The notes: generated by a model not told the origin, from the letters alone. Numbered from the stretch's first letter, positions 42,587 to 51,993 are shown. The stretch is 64,000 nucleotides of DNA from SURF-21 sp964529285 (GCA_964529285.1 CAZGWK010000013.1:1-64000), one strand, 5' to 3'. Numbers and translations: made by a program.

Positions 42587-44338
42587 ATGCGGTTGTTCGA
42601 TATCATTATCGAGGATGCGCTGGTGATAGACGGCTCGGGCAGGGAGCCATACGAGGCGGACGTGGGTATTATGGGCACCCATATAGAGAAGACAGGCGAC
42701 CTGGGGGGAAGCGAGGCGGCGAAGCGGATCGACGCGGGAGGGCGCGTGGTCTGCCCGGGCATCATCGACGTACATTCCCACGCCGACCTCACCATGTTCA
42801 AGGATGACGCCGCGGTACTTCTGCAGCCCCTGGTGAGGCAGGGCATCACCACCTTCGTGGGCGGAAACTGCGGCATGTCGCTTGCGCCCATCACCGACGA
42901 GCACCGCGAGGGGCTCAAGACCTACCTGGAGGTCTTCACCCAGATGGACTTCGATACCGACATCCAGTGGAAGAGCATGGGCGAATTCATGGACCGCATG
43001 GACGAGAAAGGTCTTTTGCTCAACATGGCTCTCCTCGTCCCCCACGGCATGCTGCGCATCTCCGCCCTGGGAATGGAGGACAAGCCGGCGGACACGGGCG
43101 CCATAGAGATGATGAAGTGGCTGCTGGAGGAGTCCATGGAGGCGGGTGCCTTTGGGCTCTCCACCGGTCTGCAGTATTTCCCGGGGCTTTTCTCCGACAC
43201 CGCCGAGCTCGTGAAACTGGCCGGGCCGCTGCAGGGATACGGCGGTATCTTCACTTCCCACTTGCGCTCCTATACCTCGTCGACCCTGGGCAAAGCCATC
43301 GACGAGATAGGGGAGGTTGCGCGGGCCAACGGCATCCGGGGCCAGGTCTCCCATATCTTCTCGGTACCGTGGGCGGGACCGGTGCACCCCCTGGCCCTCA
43401 AGGGTCTGAAGTGGATGTGCAAGCACCCCGATTTCACCCTCAAGGTCGCCCCGGATTTTCTCCTGGACATGTCCATGAACGTGGTGCTGAAGAGGCTGGA
43501 GAAGAACCGGAAGAACGGCGCGGACATGGCCATGGACATCATGCCCACCACCGCCGGCTTCACCCATCTCCTCGCCTTCTTCCCGCCTTGGGTACTCGTC
43601 GGCGACCGGGAGAAGGTGCTGGCGCGCGCATACGATCCCGAGCAGCGCAAGGAGATGCTGCGCGACATCGAGAAGGGCAAGCCCACCTGGCCCCATCGCG
43701 GGAAGAACGACTGGTCCCTGAACATCATGAGGCAGATGGGATGGGATGCCGTGACCATCATGGCCGTGCACAGCGAGAAGAACAAGCACCTGGAGGGCCG
43801 CCTTTTCACCGACATCGCCGAGGAGCAGGGCAAGCACCCCTTCGACGTCATGTGCGACCTGCTCATCGAGGAGGACGGGCAGGTGCTCGTCTTCGAGTCC
43901 ATGTCCGAGCCAGACGACGCTTTCACGGAGCGCTACACCTTCCCGGCCCTGCAGGACCCCCGCACCATGATCACCACCGACACCATCCTCATGGGGATGG
44001 GCAAGCCCTCCTACCTCTTCTACGGCTGCTATCCCAAGTTCATCGGCCGCTACGTCAACGAGAGGAAGCTGGTGGAGCTGCCCGAGGCTATCCGGCGCCT
44101 GACCTCCATGCCGGCGGAGTTCTTCGGCATCGAGAAACGCGGCCTGCTGGAGGAGGGATATTACGCCGACCTGCTGCTCATGGACGCGGACAACTTCAAG
44201 ACGGAGGCGGTCTTCCGCGACCCCGAGCGCTATCCCACCGGCCTGGACACGGTGATCATCAACGGCGTCCCCGTGGTGGAGAAAGGGGAATCCGTCCCCG
44301 GCGCCCTGGCGGGAAAGATGCTGCGCAAGAATAAATAA
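42587..44338 (+). CDS. N-acyl-D-amino-acid deacylase-like amidohydrolase
   Basis: The protein has 583 residues, ATG 42587 behind AGAGGGGGAG. It is of the D-aminoacylase group of the amidohydrolase superfamily: VVCPGIIDVHSHADLTMF (HSHAD metal motif), GGNCGMSLAP, GAFGLSTGLQYFPG, FTSHLRSY and a final GYYADLLLMDADNF. Such enzymes use zinc to cut N-acyl-D-amino acids or D-hydantoin-like amides. It could work in turnover of D-amino acids or a cyclic amide; neighbours do not help. Confidence 0.9.
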   Translation: MRLFDIIIEDALVIDGSGREPYEADVGIMGTHIEKTGDLGGSEAAKRIDAGGRVVCPGIIDVHSHADLTMFKDDAAVLLQPLVRQGITTFVGGNCGMSLAPITDEHREGLKTYLEVFTQMDFDTDIQWKSMGEFMDRMDEKGLLLNMALLVPHGMLRISALGMEDKPADTGAIEMMKWLLEESMEAGAFGLSTGLQYFPGLFSDTAELVKLAGPLQGYGGIFTSHLRSYTSSTLGKAIDEIGEVARANGIRGQVSHIFSVPWAGPVHPLALKGLKWMCKHPDFTLKVAPDFLLDMSMNVVLKRLEKNRKNGADMAMDIMPTTAGFTHLLAFFPPWVLVGDREKVLARAYDPEQRKEMLRDIEKGKPTWPHRGKNDWSLNIMRQMGWDAVTIMAVHSEKNKHLEGRLFTDIAEEQGKHPFDVMCDLLIEEDGQVLVFESMSEPDDAFTERYTFPALQDPRTMITTDTILMGMGKPSYLFYGCYPKFIGRYVNERKLVELPEAIRRLTSMPAEFFGIEKRGLLEEGYYADLLLMDADNFKTEAVFRDPERYPTGLDTVIINGVPVVEKGESVPGALAGKMLRKNK

Positions 44339-44350
44339 AGGCCCCAGTCA

Positions 44351-44428
44351 CTGTGGGGTCACATCTTTATATTTGAAATCCCTACCATATTATGGGTGAT
44401 AATTCAGAAATAAAGATCTGACCCTCAG
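44351..44428. repeat. Repeat element 5 (GGGGTCACATCTTTA type)
   Basis: Arms 44351-44379 and 44400-44428 are imperfect inverted copies (one gap, about five mismatches). It lies between two convergent genes and its right end overlaps the stop codon of the NorD-like gene (44425). It is homologous to element 3 at 38352-38419. A transcribed form would fold into a long hairpin, so a bidirectional terminator function is possible. Confidence 0.75.
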
Positions 44429-46443
44429 CTTCCCCTCAATCTGAGATATACCTTCGGCAGTTCTACGGGAAGGTCCTCCACGCTCTTGAGCACCAGGTAG
44501 CCGTGGGGTGGGCACATGCGGCGCAGGTAGTCGTGACCGGCGGCGTCCACGGTGAGGTTGAAGGGGATGATGTGGTCGGCCTCGGCCTCGCGCAAAGCCT
44601 GGGCGGTGTCGCGCAGGCCGTACTCGCGGTCGGTGCGGTCCTCGCCGTAGTCGAAGTCCTGGGGATAGCCGTCCGAGAGCAGCAGCATCATCTTCAGCGA
44701 CGAAAGCTCGGTGTTGAGCAGGTGATGGGCGTGGCGCACCGCCGTCCCCATGCGCGTGCTCTTCAGGGGCTTCAAGGCGCCCAGGCGCTGCCAGACCGCG
44801 TCGCTCAACGGCTCGTCGAAGGACTTGATGCGCAGGAAATCCACCTTCTTGCGGCCGTAGCCGGAGAATCCGTAGATGCCGTAGCGGTCTCCCAGCTGCT
44901 CCAGGGCCCGGGCCATGATGGCCACGCTGGCCACCAGCAGCTGCAGTACCGTCTCCCCCGCGTGGCTTCCCTCCGCGACCTCGGAAGAGGTCGAGGCGGA
45001 AAGGTCGAGCAGAAAAAGGGCGCTCACCTCGCGGGTGACGCGCCGTTTCTCCATGTATACCTTCTCGGTGGGGGGCAGCCCGCAGCGCAGCTCCACCTGG
45101 CGCTCCACCGCCGCGGCGATGTCGATCTCCTCGCCCCATTCCAGACGTTTCCTCCAGGTGCGTTCCTGCAGCCTCAACATGCGGAACTGCCTGGTCACCT
45201 CCCTTACCAGGTCGTCCCATTCATCCAGCAGGTGCTTGGCGGCTTGTGCGCTCCCTTCATCGGCCCTCAATGCATAGAGGGTCGCCCAGTCGCGGCGGTA
45301 GCCCGACGCGAGATAGTCCCACTCCGGGTAGAGTATGCGCTGCTCCTCGACTCCGGGCTCTTGCGCCTCGCCGTTATCCGCGCCATCCGCATTCGCGCTG
45401 CCGTCGGCGTCCGCAGGGGTCTCCTGCCCCAATCTCCTACCCAGGGCGTCCTCTATCAGGAACTCCCCGACTCCTGTGGGCAAGAGGTAGGAGTAGAAGT
45501 CCAGGCCCAATGCCTCGGCCAACTCCGGCGGCACCAGCGCCATACCCTCTTCCTCTTCCTCCTCCCTGCCGAAACGGGTGGCCCTGTTCCCGCGCAGGCC
45601 GGGCATGGTATCGGTGAAGAAATCGTCGAGTCCCTCCAGCATAATGCGCTCCCCGGGCATGAGGGAGGACTTCAGCATGGGCTCCAGGACGGCGTAGATA
45701 GCCAGGGTCGCGTTGAGGCTGTCCTTGAGGCCGGCGCCGGGAAGGACTGCCGCCTCGGCCGCGTCCATTATCTCGCGCGGGTAACCGCCCTGCGCCGCGC
45801 TGCCGCTAAGCGTAGCGAGCAGGTCGAAGAAGAGGTTCCAGAGCATGGCGGAGTGGTCCACGGGCTCGATGTTCGGCCCCAGGCGGGCGAGGAACCACGC
45901 AAGGTCCGATGCCAGACCGCCGAAGAGCCTGGCCATGGCGGAGGATACGCGCGCCGTCTCCAGGGTGATGAAGATATCCGCGGCCAGGAAAGGCATGGGA
46001 AACTTTCCCAGGAAATAACGCAGGAAGGCCATGGGTTCCTTCCTGTCCATCCAGGCCTGCCGCCCGTGACGGCCTGCCGCTTCGTCCGCGCGCGGGCGAT
46101 CGAAGGTGCCCGCCTCCCATTGTCCCGCCTGCAGCGAGGTATAGAGGCGGAAGGCTCTCCAGTTATCCTCGCGGGAAGCGAAGACGTCGAGGTAAGGGGG
46201 GAGATATATCTCCCTGCCGTTACTGAAGGGGAAGGCACGGCGGGGGTTGGCGAGGATCGCGGGGGCATCCCCCAGCGATTTCGCCTGCAGGTACTTCTCG
46301 CTCAAGCCCTTTCCGAAGAGAGAGAAAGACGCCCGGGCTTCCTCCAGGGTTACCACCATGCGGGACGCCTCGTCGCCTGAGTCCAACATGGCCTCGTCCA
46401 GGAGGGAACAGGTGTAGATGGATATGTTCAGCGAAGAGGTCAC
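44425..46443 (-). CDS. NorD/CbbO-type von Willebrand factor A protein
   Basis: The protein has 672 residues; the GTG start at 46443 is uncertain (ATG 46389 is an option). A long helical N-terminal part precedes a C-terminal VWA domain with MIDAS motif LLDLSASTS and a later TRMGTAVRHAHHLL segment. Proteins of this type act with a CbbQ/NorQ AAA+ ATPase to remodel and activate a metalloenzyme, classically nitric oxide reductase or form-II RuBisCO. The partner gene lies 31 bp upstream on the same strand. No such target enzyme is in the window. Confidence 0.9.
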   Translation of the reverse strand: MTSSLNISIYTCSLLDEAMLDSGDEASRMVVTLEEARASFSLFGKGLSEKYLQAKSLGDAPAILANPRRAFPFSNGREIYLPPYLDVFASREDNWRAFRLYTSLQAGQWEAGTFDRPRADEAAGRHGRQAWMDRKEPMAFLRYFLGKFPMPFLAADIFITLETARVSSAMARLFGGLASDLAWFLARLGPNIEPVDHSAMLWNLFFDLLATLSGSAAQGGYPREIMDAAEAAVLPGAGLKDSLNATLAIYAVLEPMLKSSLMPGERIMLEGLDDFFTDTMPGLRGNRATRFGREEEEEEGMALVPPELAEALGLDFYSYLLPTGVGEFLIEDALGRRLGQETPADADGSANADGADNGEAQEPGVEEQRILYPEWDYLASGYRRDWATLYALRADEGSAQAAKHLLDEWDDLVREVTRQFRMLRLQERTWRKRLEWGEEIDIAAAVERQVELRCGLPPTEKVYMEKRRVTREVSALFLLDLSASTSSEVAEGSHAGETVLQLLVASVAIMARALEQLGDRYGIYGFSGYGRKKVDFLRIKSFDEPLSDAVWQRLGALKPLKSTRMGTAVRHAHHLLNTELSSLKMMLLLSDGYPQDFDYGEDRTDREYGLRDTAQALREAEADHIIPFNLTVDAAGHDYLRRMCPPHGYLVLKSVEDLPVELPKVYLRLRGS

Positions 46444-46474
46444 CGTGAACCTGCCTTATGTCTCGCTCGCTCTC

Positions 46475-47323
46475 TCAGGGAAAGACCGCGGCCACCAGGT
46501 CGCGCATGGCCTGCTGCATGACCGGGTCGTCGGATACCGCCGAGACCACCGCCGTCTCGCAGGAGCGCCTTGCTCCGACCCCCTGCCCGATGAGCCTGGC
46601 GGCATAGATGAGCAGCCGCGTGGAAGGGCCTTCCTCGAGCTCCTTCTCTCCCAGGTTGCGTGCTTTCTCCCCCAGCAGTGCGAGCTGTTGCGCCACATTA
46701 TCACTTACGCCGCCCTCTCCCGCGATGATGCGGGCCTCAACCGCGCGCGCGGGATAGGAGAAATCGATGGCCGCGAAGCGCTGGCGGGTGCTTATCTTGA
46801 GGTCCTTGAGCATGCTCTGGTAACCGGGGTTGTAGGAGACCACCAGCAGGAAACGCGGGTGGGCGCGGATGAAGCCGCCTTTCTTCTCCAGCGGCAGGAT
46901 GCGCCGGTGATCGGCCAGGGGATGGATGAGCACCATGGTGTCCTTGCGGGCTTCGACCACCTCGTCCAGGTAGCATATGGCTCCCGTCTTCACCGCCGCG
47001 GTGAGGGGGCCGTCCACCCATACCGTCTCGTCCCCACGCAACAGGTAGCGTCCGACCAGGTCCCCTGCGGTGAGATCCTCGTGACAGGCGACGGTGATGA
47101 GCGGCAGCTTGAATCCACCCTCGTCCCCCAGCAGCCAGGACATGTATTCGAGGAAGCGGGTCTTGCCGCAGCCGGTGGGGCCTTTGAGGTTCACGGGAAG
47201 GCAGGCGTGATAAGCTGCGCGGAAGGTCTCCACCTCGTCGCCGGTGGGGATGTAGAAGGGCTCCTCCTCGAAGACGTGTTCCTCGTAGGGTATCTCCCTG
47301 CTGACGCTGGTGACTTCTTTCAC
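46475..47323 (-). CDS. CbbQ/NirQ/NorQ-type AAA+ ATPase (MoxR group)
   Basis: The protein has 282 residues. Walker A is LKGPTGCGKTR (residues 48-55), Walker B is ICYLDEVVEARKD, and a sensor-like VVSYNPGY follows. ATP use drives insertion of cofactors or release of inhibitors in a client enzyme, together with the VWA protein encoded next. Gene order CbbQ then CbbO/NorD matches known pairs. The client is not encoded nearby; the flavin oxidase at 48.7 kb is a neighbour but not a known client type. Confidence 0.93.
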   Translation of the reverse strand: MKEVTSVSREIPYEEHVFEEEPFYIPTGDEVETFRAAYHACLPVNLKGPTGCGKTRFLEYMSWLLGDEGGFKLPLITVACHEDLTAGDLVGRYLLRGDETVWVDGPLTAAVKTGAICYLDEVVEARKDTMVLIHPLADHRRILPLEKKGGFIRAHPRFLLVVSYNPGYQSMLKDLKISTRQRFAAIDFSYPARAVEARIIAGEGGVSDNVAQQLALLGEKARNLGEKELEEGPSTRLLIYAARLIGQGVGARRSCETAVVSAVSDDPVMQQAMRDLVAAVFP

Positions 47324-47482
47324 GTGATTAACTCCTTGACCGTCACGCCCGACCTCGCCGCCATCGCCGGCGGGTTCGCTGTCAAGGATTATTCTAGCAG
47401 AGTTTGTTTATTGACCCCGCAGCAGTGCAGAGGAAACCACGTCCGCGCAGGGTTTTCAGCGTAAAAGTCCGGGGACGGTGGA

Positions 47483-48517
47483 TCAGGGCACGGCACCGCC
47501 TACCTTGACCCTGATTATCCCCTCTGCGGGACTGTCCCAGCTCCAGACAGGATGGTTACCGCCGCACACGGCAGCGACTATGCCGGCCAGTATGGGCCCG
47601 TTGAAGCCGTTGCGGATCCTCACGCCTTCCTCGAGTTCCAGCGGCGTGGGAGCCTCGATCTCCGGGATCCCTATTCCCCGCAGCTTCAGGAAAGCGAGGT
47701 CGCAGAAGACCCCGGGGTGCTCTTCTTTCATGCGGCGGAAGAACTTCCAGGTCAGATCCGCGACAAGTCCGGGTATCTCCTCGCCCAGCTCGAACTCCAG
47801 TTCTCTCAATACGGCGTCGAGAGCGCGGGTGCCCTGGATGAACATCCACTCTCCCGTCCTGCCGTCGAACATCCTGCCCGTCTCCGGCTCCCACCTGAAA
47901 CTGGAGAGCTCCCCGGGCATGCCGCAGACCGGGCATCTTTCATAATGTGCATGGGCGTCAATGACCGGACTTTCCTGCAGCCGCAGCCTCTGTTCATCCT
48001 CTCTATCTTCAGAGGCCTTGACACTGACGAAGAACTCCTGCCCGAAAAACCCGCAATCCATACTGGCCCTCAGCCCCTCGAAGTTCTCGAAGGCGCCCCA
48101 GGCGTCGCCCGCGAAGAGGGCGTGATAATACACGGGGTCTATCCTGCCTATCAGCCTTTCACCCTTGCGGTGTTCCAGCAGTTTGACCTTTCCCAGCCCT
48201 ATCAGGGCGGCCTGTGCGACCATGGCGTAGTATGCGAACCGCCTCAACGGGGGCAAACGCAGCAGTCTTCCCAGCAGCGGCGGCAGGACGTCCTGCACGT
48301 AGGCGAAGGCATCCCTACGTTTCGCCTCGGTGATGATCTTGTCGATGGGAAACCCGAGCTTCTCCTCGATGCCCAGGAAGATCTCCACCATGTGTTCGCG
48401 TTCCATCATGATCAGGCGGACCAGCTTCCGGGGCATGGAGAGCAGTATGCCGTCGTCCGTCCATTTGTTGCTGAAACTGAAAAGCCTCGGAACTCCGCAA
48501 TCCCTGCACCTCAGCAT
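47483..48517 (-). CDS. Two-zinc-knuckle, V4R-like duplicated protein (paralogue of 17874-18974)
   Basis: The protein has 344 residues. Half 1 begins MLRCRDCGVP and runs through EEKLGFPIDKII to an IGLGKVKLLEHRK ... GAFENFEG block. Half 2 begins CPVCGMPGELSSF at about residue 195, then LRELEFELGEEIPG and IPEIEAPT ... GPILAGIVAAVCGG. The order of modules equals that in the gene at 17.9 kb, though residue identity looks low. Zinc binding at each knuckle and a small hydrophobic ligand in each beta module are inferred. Neighbours are the CbbQ operon and a flavin oxidase, all on the minus strand. Confidence 0.65.
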   Translation of the reverse strand: MLRCRDCGVPRLFSFSNKWTDDGILLSMPRKLVRLIMMEREHMVEIFLGIEEKLGFPIDKIITEAKRRDAFAYVQDVLPPLLGRLLRLPPLRRFAYYAMVAQAALIGLGKVKLLEHRKGERLIGRIDPVYYHALFAGDAWGAFENFEGLRASMDCGFFGQEFFVSVKASEDREDEQRLRLQESPVIDAHAHYERCPVCGMPGELSSFRWEPETGRMFDGRTGEWMFIQGTRALDAVLRELEFELGEEIPGLVADLTWKFFRRMKEEHPGVFCDLAFLKLRGIGIPEIEAPTPLELEEGVRIRNGFNGPILAGIVAAVCGGNHPVWSWDSPAEGIIRVKVGGAVP

Positions 48518-48685
48518 AGTATTCCTCCAGCACGCCGGTTCTCGAGCACGCCCCTAACATTACCTTCGGTATTATTCGCGGGATGTATTAGAGCTCGACG
48601 CTCCGATCACGACGTCGTAACCGCCGTGGGCGTGGTCACGCAGGCGCGCGCCCGCCATAAATGTCGCCGCCGCCCGCGTGCCCTT

Positions 48686-50332
48686 CTAAACGGACGGAGG
48701 GGGATCCGACCATGTCCTGTCCTTGATCAGCTCCAGCAACCTCGAGAGTTTGCTTTCCTCCACGGCCGAGAGGTCGAAATCCGCCTCTCCCGTGTAGAAC
48801 CCCGCATCGGCTGCTTCTCCCGGGTCCAGGGCATTCCGGATCTTGCGCTGCCAGTGGTTGTAGTTGCCCTGCATGGGGCCGAAGAGTTTGCGCATGCGCG
48901 GGTCGAAATTGAAACCCTGCTCCATGCACTGCTCGATGGCGGTTATGGCGAAATCGACGCTCAGCGGGTCTATGGCCTCGGTATGCGAGCGGTTGCGCGG
49001 GTCGTAGGCGAAGATCTCCTCGCAGTGCGCGTAGGCGCTGTTTTCGTAGAGGGTCATCCAGGCGCAGTCGCCCATGTCATCCAGTATGCCCCCCCTCTCT
49101 ATCCATTCCTCCTTGGTCTTCTGGCTGAACTCCGCGTAGTCGACCAGCTCGTCCCAGGTCTCGTCCTTGGGCCATCCCGTGGAGAACTGCCCCCCGGGAC
49201 GGTAGATGAGGGGTATTATGGTAACCCGCAGGAAATTCATCCAGAACATGGACCCCATGGCGGGGATGCCATGAAAAAGCTCCAGGCCCATGCCGGCGTG
49301 CTCGGAGAGCACCCGCTTGAGCACCTTCTCCTGGTAGGCCATCTCGCTTTCGGAATCGCATGCCAGAACCACCATGAGGAGGTACTTGAGGGAATCTCTT
49401 AAGACCGCCCTCAGGGCATGCTTACCGGGGAGCTTTTTCAGGAAGTGGGGCAGGATGTTAAGGAGATAACCGGCAATCGAGGCCTTGGTGACCACGTATC
49501 CGATCTCGGCTTCGCCCAGTTTATACCCCGCGTCCGCGAACGTCTCCTTGGTGGGGAAAAAGCACAGGAAGAACTTGAGCTCGTCGGGCACCTCCGCGGC
49601 ATAGTCCAGCAGCATCCCGCTGCCCTCGCTGGACGGTGGCCCCGGCCAGTGGAAGAGCTTCAGCGCGCAGCGCGTGAACACCCCGTTACCCCCCATGGCC
49701 CCCACGTACCCCCGCATTATCCCCCGCAGGGAGGGGCCCGGGCCGTCCCCGTTGAACCACCCCATACCTGATCCCAGGCTACCCAGTTCGAGGATCTCTC
49801 CATCGGGCAGCACCCACTCGACTCCGAGGAGGTTGCGCGGGCTGTAGCTCATGTACTGGCCGTCCCATCCCACTCCCCAGCACGACGTGGCGCTGGCCAG
49901 CGGCGAGCAGGCGGGACCGGCACCGATGATGTGGGTGTTGAGCCCGAGCTTCATGGCCTCGGCCTGGAGTTGCGCGCCGGATACGTAAGGCTCGACCACC
50001 GCGTACATGTTCCTCTCGTCTATCTCCAGGATGCGGTTCATCCGCCTCAAGTCGATCTGTACCACGCCGCCTTCCGTCGGGCCGCCGTGGGCCCCCCAGC
50101 CGGTGCTGAACGCCTTGAACTTCAGCCCGTGTTCGTTGCATATCCTCACCACGGCTTGCACTTCCGGGGTAGTGGAGGGCAGGGCCACGGCCGCGGGTCG
50201 CGGCACCCAGATGTCGGGATCGGTGTTGAATGAAGGCTGCCAGGCATAGCCGTCGAGCACCGCGGGTTCCCTGGAGACGTTTTCCTGCCCCAGGGCTTCT
50301 TCCAGTTCCCTGTACGCTTGCGCGGGGATCAC
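48686..50332 (-). CDS. FAD-dependent oxidase of the vanillyl-alcohol-oxidase/GlcD type
   Basis: The protein has 548 residues. The PCMH FAD-binding domain is visible: VPRPAAVALPSTTPEVQAVV, FKAFSTGWGAHGG and IDLRRMNRILEID. A conserved cap region with GWFNGDGPGPSLRG follows. Family members oxidise alcohols, phenols or 2-hydroxyacids and pass electrons to oxygen or a redox partner. A GVEW-type segment and the substrate cap do not identify the substrate. The start ATG 50332 faces a divergent nitrilase gene across a 360-bp gap. Confidence 0.88.
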   Translation of the reverse strand: MIPAQAYRELEEALGQENVSREPAVLDGYAWQPSFNTDPDIWVPRPAAVALPSTTPEVQAVVRICNEHGLKFKAFSTGWGAHGGPTEGGVVQIDLRRMNRILEIDERNMYAVVEPYVSGAQLQAEAMKLGLNTHIIGAGPACSPLASATSCWGVGWDGQYMSYSPRNLLGVEWVLPDGEILELGSLGSGMGWFNGDGPGPSLRGIMRGYVGAMGGNGVFTRCALKLFHWPGPPSSEGSGMLLDYAAEVPDELKFFLCFFPTKETFADAGYKLGEAEIGYVVTKASIAGYLLNILPHFLKKLPGKHALRAVLRDSLKYLLMVVLACDSESEMAYQEKVLKRVLSEHAGMGLELFHGIPAMGSMFWMNFLRVTIIPLIYRPGGQFSTGWPKDETWDELVDYAEFSQKTKEEWIERGGILDDMGDCAWMTLYENSAYAHCEEIFAYDPRNRSHTEAIDPLSVDFAITAIEQCMEQGFNFDPRMRKLFGPMQGNYNHWQRKIRNALDPGEAADAGFYTGEADFDLSAVEESKLSRLLELIKDRTWSDPPPSV

Positions 50333-50692
50333 CGTGTATGCCCTCCCTGCACTATGCCGAAGCCTTCCCGTCGGGAAGCCTATTCTGCTGACAGCCTCAC
50401 CATCATTGATATTCTACCATTTTCGGCGGCGCTTGCCTGACAACGTCGCGAGGCGTTCCGCCGGCCCTGTTCCGGTCTCGGGGCGTATGGGCGTATTGCT
50501 CCGGGCTCGGGCGCTTCCTTGCTCCCCGCTATATTGCAGTCTGCTCATCCCGTTTGTGGTCTCATACCCCGGGGGCGGGATATAATCTTTGCAGGCAAGA
50601 AGGCTTTTACCAGCGAGCTCGCACGCAGCTGTGAGCATACCTACGCGGAGCGGGGCTTTCCCGCCCGCGAGTAGAGGAAGGAGTACGTGGCT
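50333..50692. other. Divergent intergenic region
   Basis: This stretch of 360 bp separates the minus-strand FAD oxidase from the plus-strand nitrilase. A TATAAT at 50581-50586 could be a -10 for the nitrilase gene but no -35 fits at 16-18 bp. I see no further structure; short reading frames here lack ribosome sites. Confidence 0.4.
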
Positions 50693-51691
50693 ATGCTAAA
50701 AGTCGGCATTGTCCAGATGCAGGCCGAGCCGCTCAAGGTGGACGAGAACCTTCTCAAAGCAGAGCGCTATATCGCGAAGTGCGCCGAAGGCGGCGCGCGG
50801 CTGGTAGTGCTTCCCGAGATATTCAATGCCGGCTTCCACCTGGGCGAATCCCTGATGATGGTCGCCGAACCGCTGGAGGGCAGGACCGTTGCCTGGCTCA
50901 AGCAGCAGGCGTCCCGGCACGGCGTTTACATCACGGGAAGTATATATGAGATCTACCGGGAGCATTTCTACAACACCATGGTCATGGTGGGCGACGACGG
51001 CAGCGTGCAGCATTATCGTAAGCGCAATCCGACCTGGTCGGAATCGGCAGTATGGCGCCGCAGCGATGAGCCCGGTCCGGGGATATTCGATACCCCCTGC
51101 GGACGCATCGGGGGTGCTATCTGCTTCGATTCTTTCGCGCGCGAGACCTACGAGGGTTTCCGGCGCTCCGGCGTAGAGGCGGTGGTAATAATCGCCCTGT
51201 GGGGGGCCCCGCATGCCAGGTCCTTTCACTGGCGCCCCGACCTCTTTCTCTCCAGGGCAAGCCTGAGGCGCTGGTCGAAGATAGCCTCAGGTGACGTCCC
51301 GCGCCAATACGCGAAGGAGCTGGGGGTGCCGGTCGTCTTCGTAAATCAATGCGGAAGGATCCGTATGAGCAGTCCGGTCCCCTTTCCCGATTGGCCGGTG
51401 CAGAACGGGTATTACGATTTCACGGGCAGGTCCCATTTTCTCGACGCTTCGGGCGAGGTCGTCGCCCGGGCGGTCGACGACGAGAAGGATTCCGTCATCG
51501 TCGCCGGGCTGGACGTGAAGACATCGCAGGGCAGGACCGAGGTAAGCCGGGTCGACATCCCGCAGCAGTACCTGAGCAAGGAATACTATTTCGTCCAGCC
51601 GCCGCTCGTATGCAAGCTCTTTCAGGTCTGGTTCTTGAGCGGGCTGGTGGCGACCGAGTACGAGGCCCGCCGGGTACGTCACGCACCCTGA
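50693..51691 (+). CDS. Carbon-nitrogen hydrolase (nitrilase superfamily)
   Basis: The protein has 332 residues from ATG 50693, ten bases from AGGAAGGAG; GTG 50687 is the alternative. The catalytic triad is visible: Glu42 in VVLPEIFNAGF, Lys110 in QHYRKRNPTW, Cys144 in GAICFDSFAR. The family hydrolyses amides, carbamoyl compounds or nitriles. Length is somewhat above the 270-300 usual; the C-terminal 40 residues may be a helical extension ending LSGLVATEYEA. It is a free-standing cytoplasmic enzyme with no operon partner in view. Confidence 0.9.
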   Translation: MLKVGIVQMQAEPLKVDENLLKAERYIAKCAEGGARLVVLPEIFNAGFHLGESLMMVAEPLEGRTVAWLKQQASRHGVYITGSIYEIYREHFYNTMVMVGDDGSVQHYRKRNPTWSESAVWRRSDEPGPGIFDTPCGRIGGAICFDSFARETYEGFRRSGVEAVVIIALWGAPHARSFHWRPDLFLSRASLRRWSKIASGDVPRQYAKELGVPVVFVNQCGRIRMSSPVPFPDWPVQNGYYDFTGRSHFLDASGEVVARAVDDEKDSVIVAGLDVKTSQGRTEVSRVDIPQQYLSKEYYFVQPPLVCKLFQVWFLSGLVATEYEARRVRHAP

Positions 51692-51993
51692 TCGCTGCGG
51701 CCGGCGATGCCGGCCCTCGCGTCCTTGATCGCGTGGGACAATGCATGTTGCACGGCGGCACAGACGGCCGGAAGCATCCCCCGAAAAAAGCCTGAAAAAA
51801 CCCTGTGAAAAACGGGAACCTTTCCCGGAAAACAGCATCGAAAAGGGCTGTAGAACGCGGTCTGAAAAGCCGATAAAAAAGCAGCAGAAAAGTGCTTGCA
51901 TGTGTCTTGCGGGGGGCGTAAACTCCCTCCTGGCAAGATTGATAACCCACCATAGAGATTTCCTTAAAATCCCAGGAAGAAAGGTATGCCCTG
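51692..51993. other. Intergenic region with phased A-tracts
   Basis: A 302-bp gap without a convincing gene. From 51784 to 51891 it holds seven A-tracts of 4-6 bases; the first three start at 51784, 51795 and 51808, close to helical-repeat spacing, so intrinsic DNA curvature upstream of the DMT transporter gene is possible. A short hairpin at 51813-51827 is too weak to call. Confidence 0.45.

Noticed and set aside
42967..44334. A 455-codon plus-strand frame inside the D-aminoacylase-like gene
   Set aside because: It is a +1 frame of a certain gene. Its composition is Arg/Gly/His-rich without motifs.
44503..46380. A 625-codon plus-strand frame opposite the NorD-like gene
   Set aside because: It lies opposite a clear VWA protein with MIDAS motif. 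The frame is an effect of high GC in third codon positions.
47465..47490. A single GTCCGGGGACGG segment resembling an arm of the GGGGTCA repeats
   Set aside because: No inverted partner is found within 150 bp, so I do not call a sixth element.
47552..49402. A 616-codon plus-strand frame opposite the zinc-knuckle protein and FAD oxidase
   Set aside because: It spans two minus-strand genes and the gap between them, with no domain and no ribosome site.
50581..50586. TATAAT as nitrilase promoter
   Set aside because: No -35-like hexamer at 16-18 bp. Listed only as part of the gap description.
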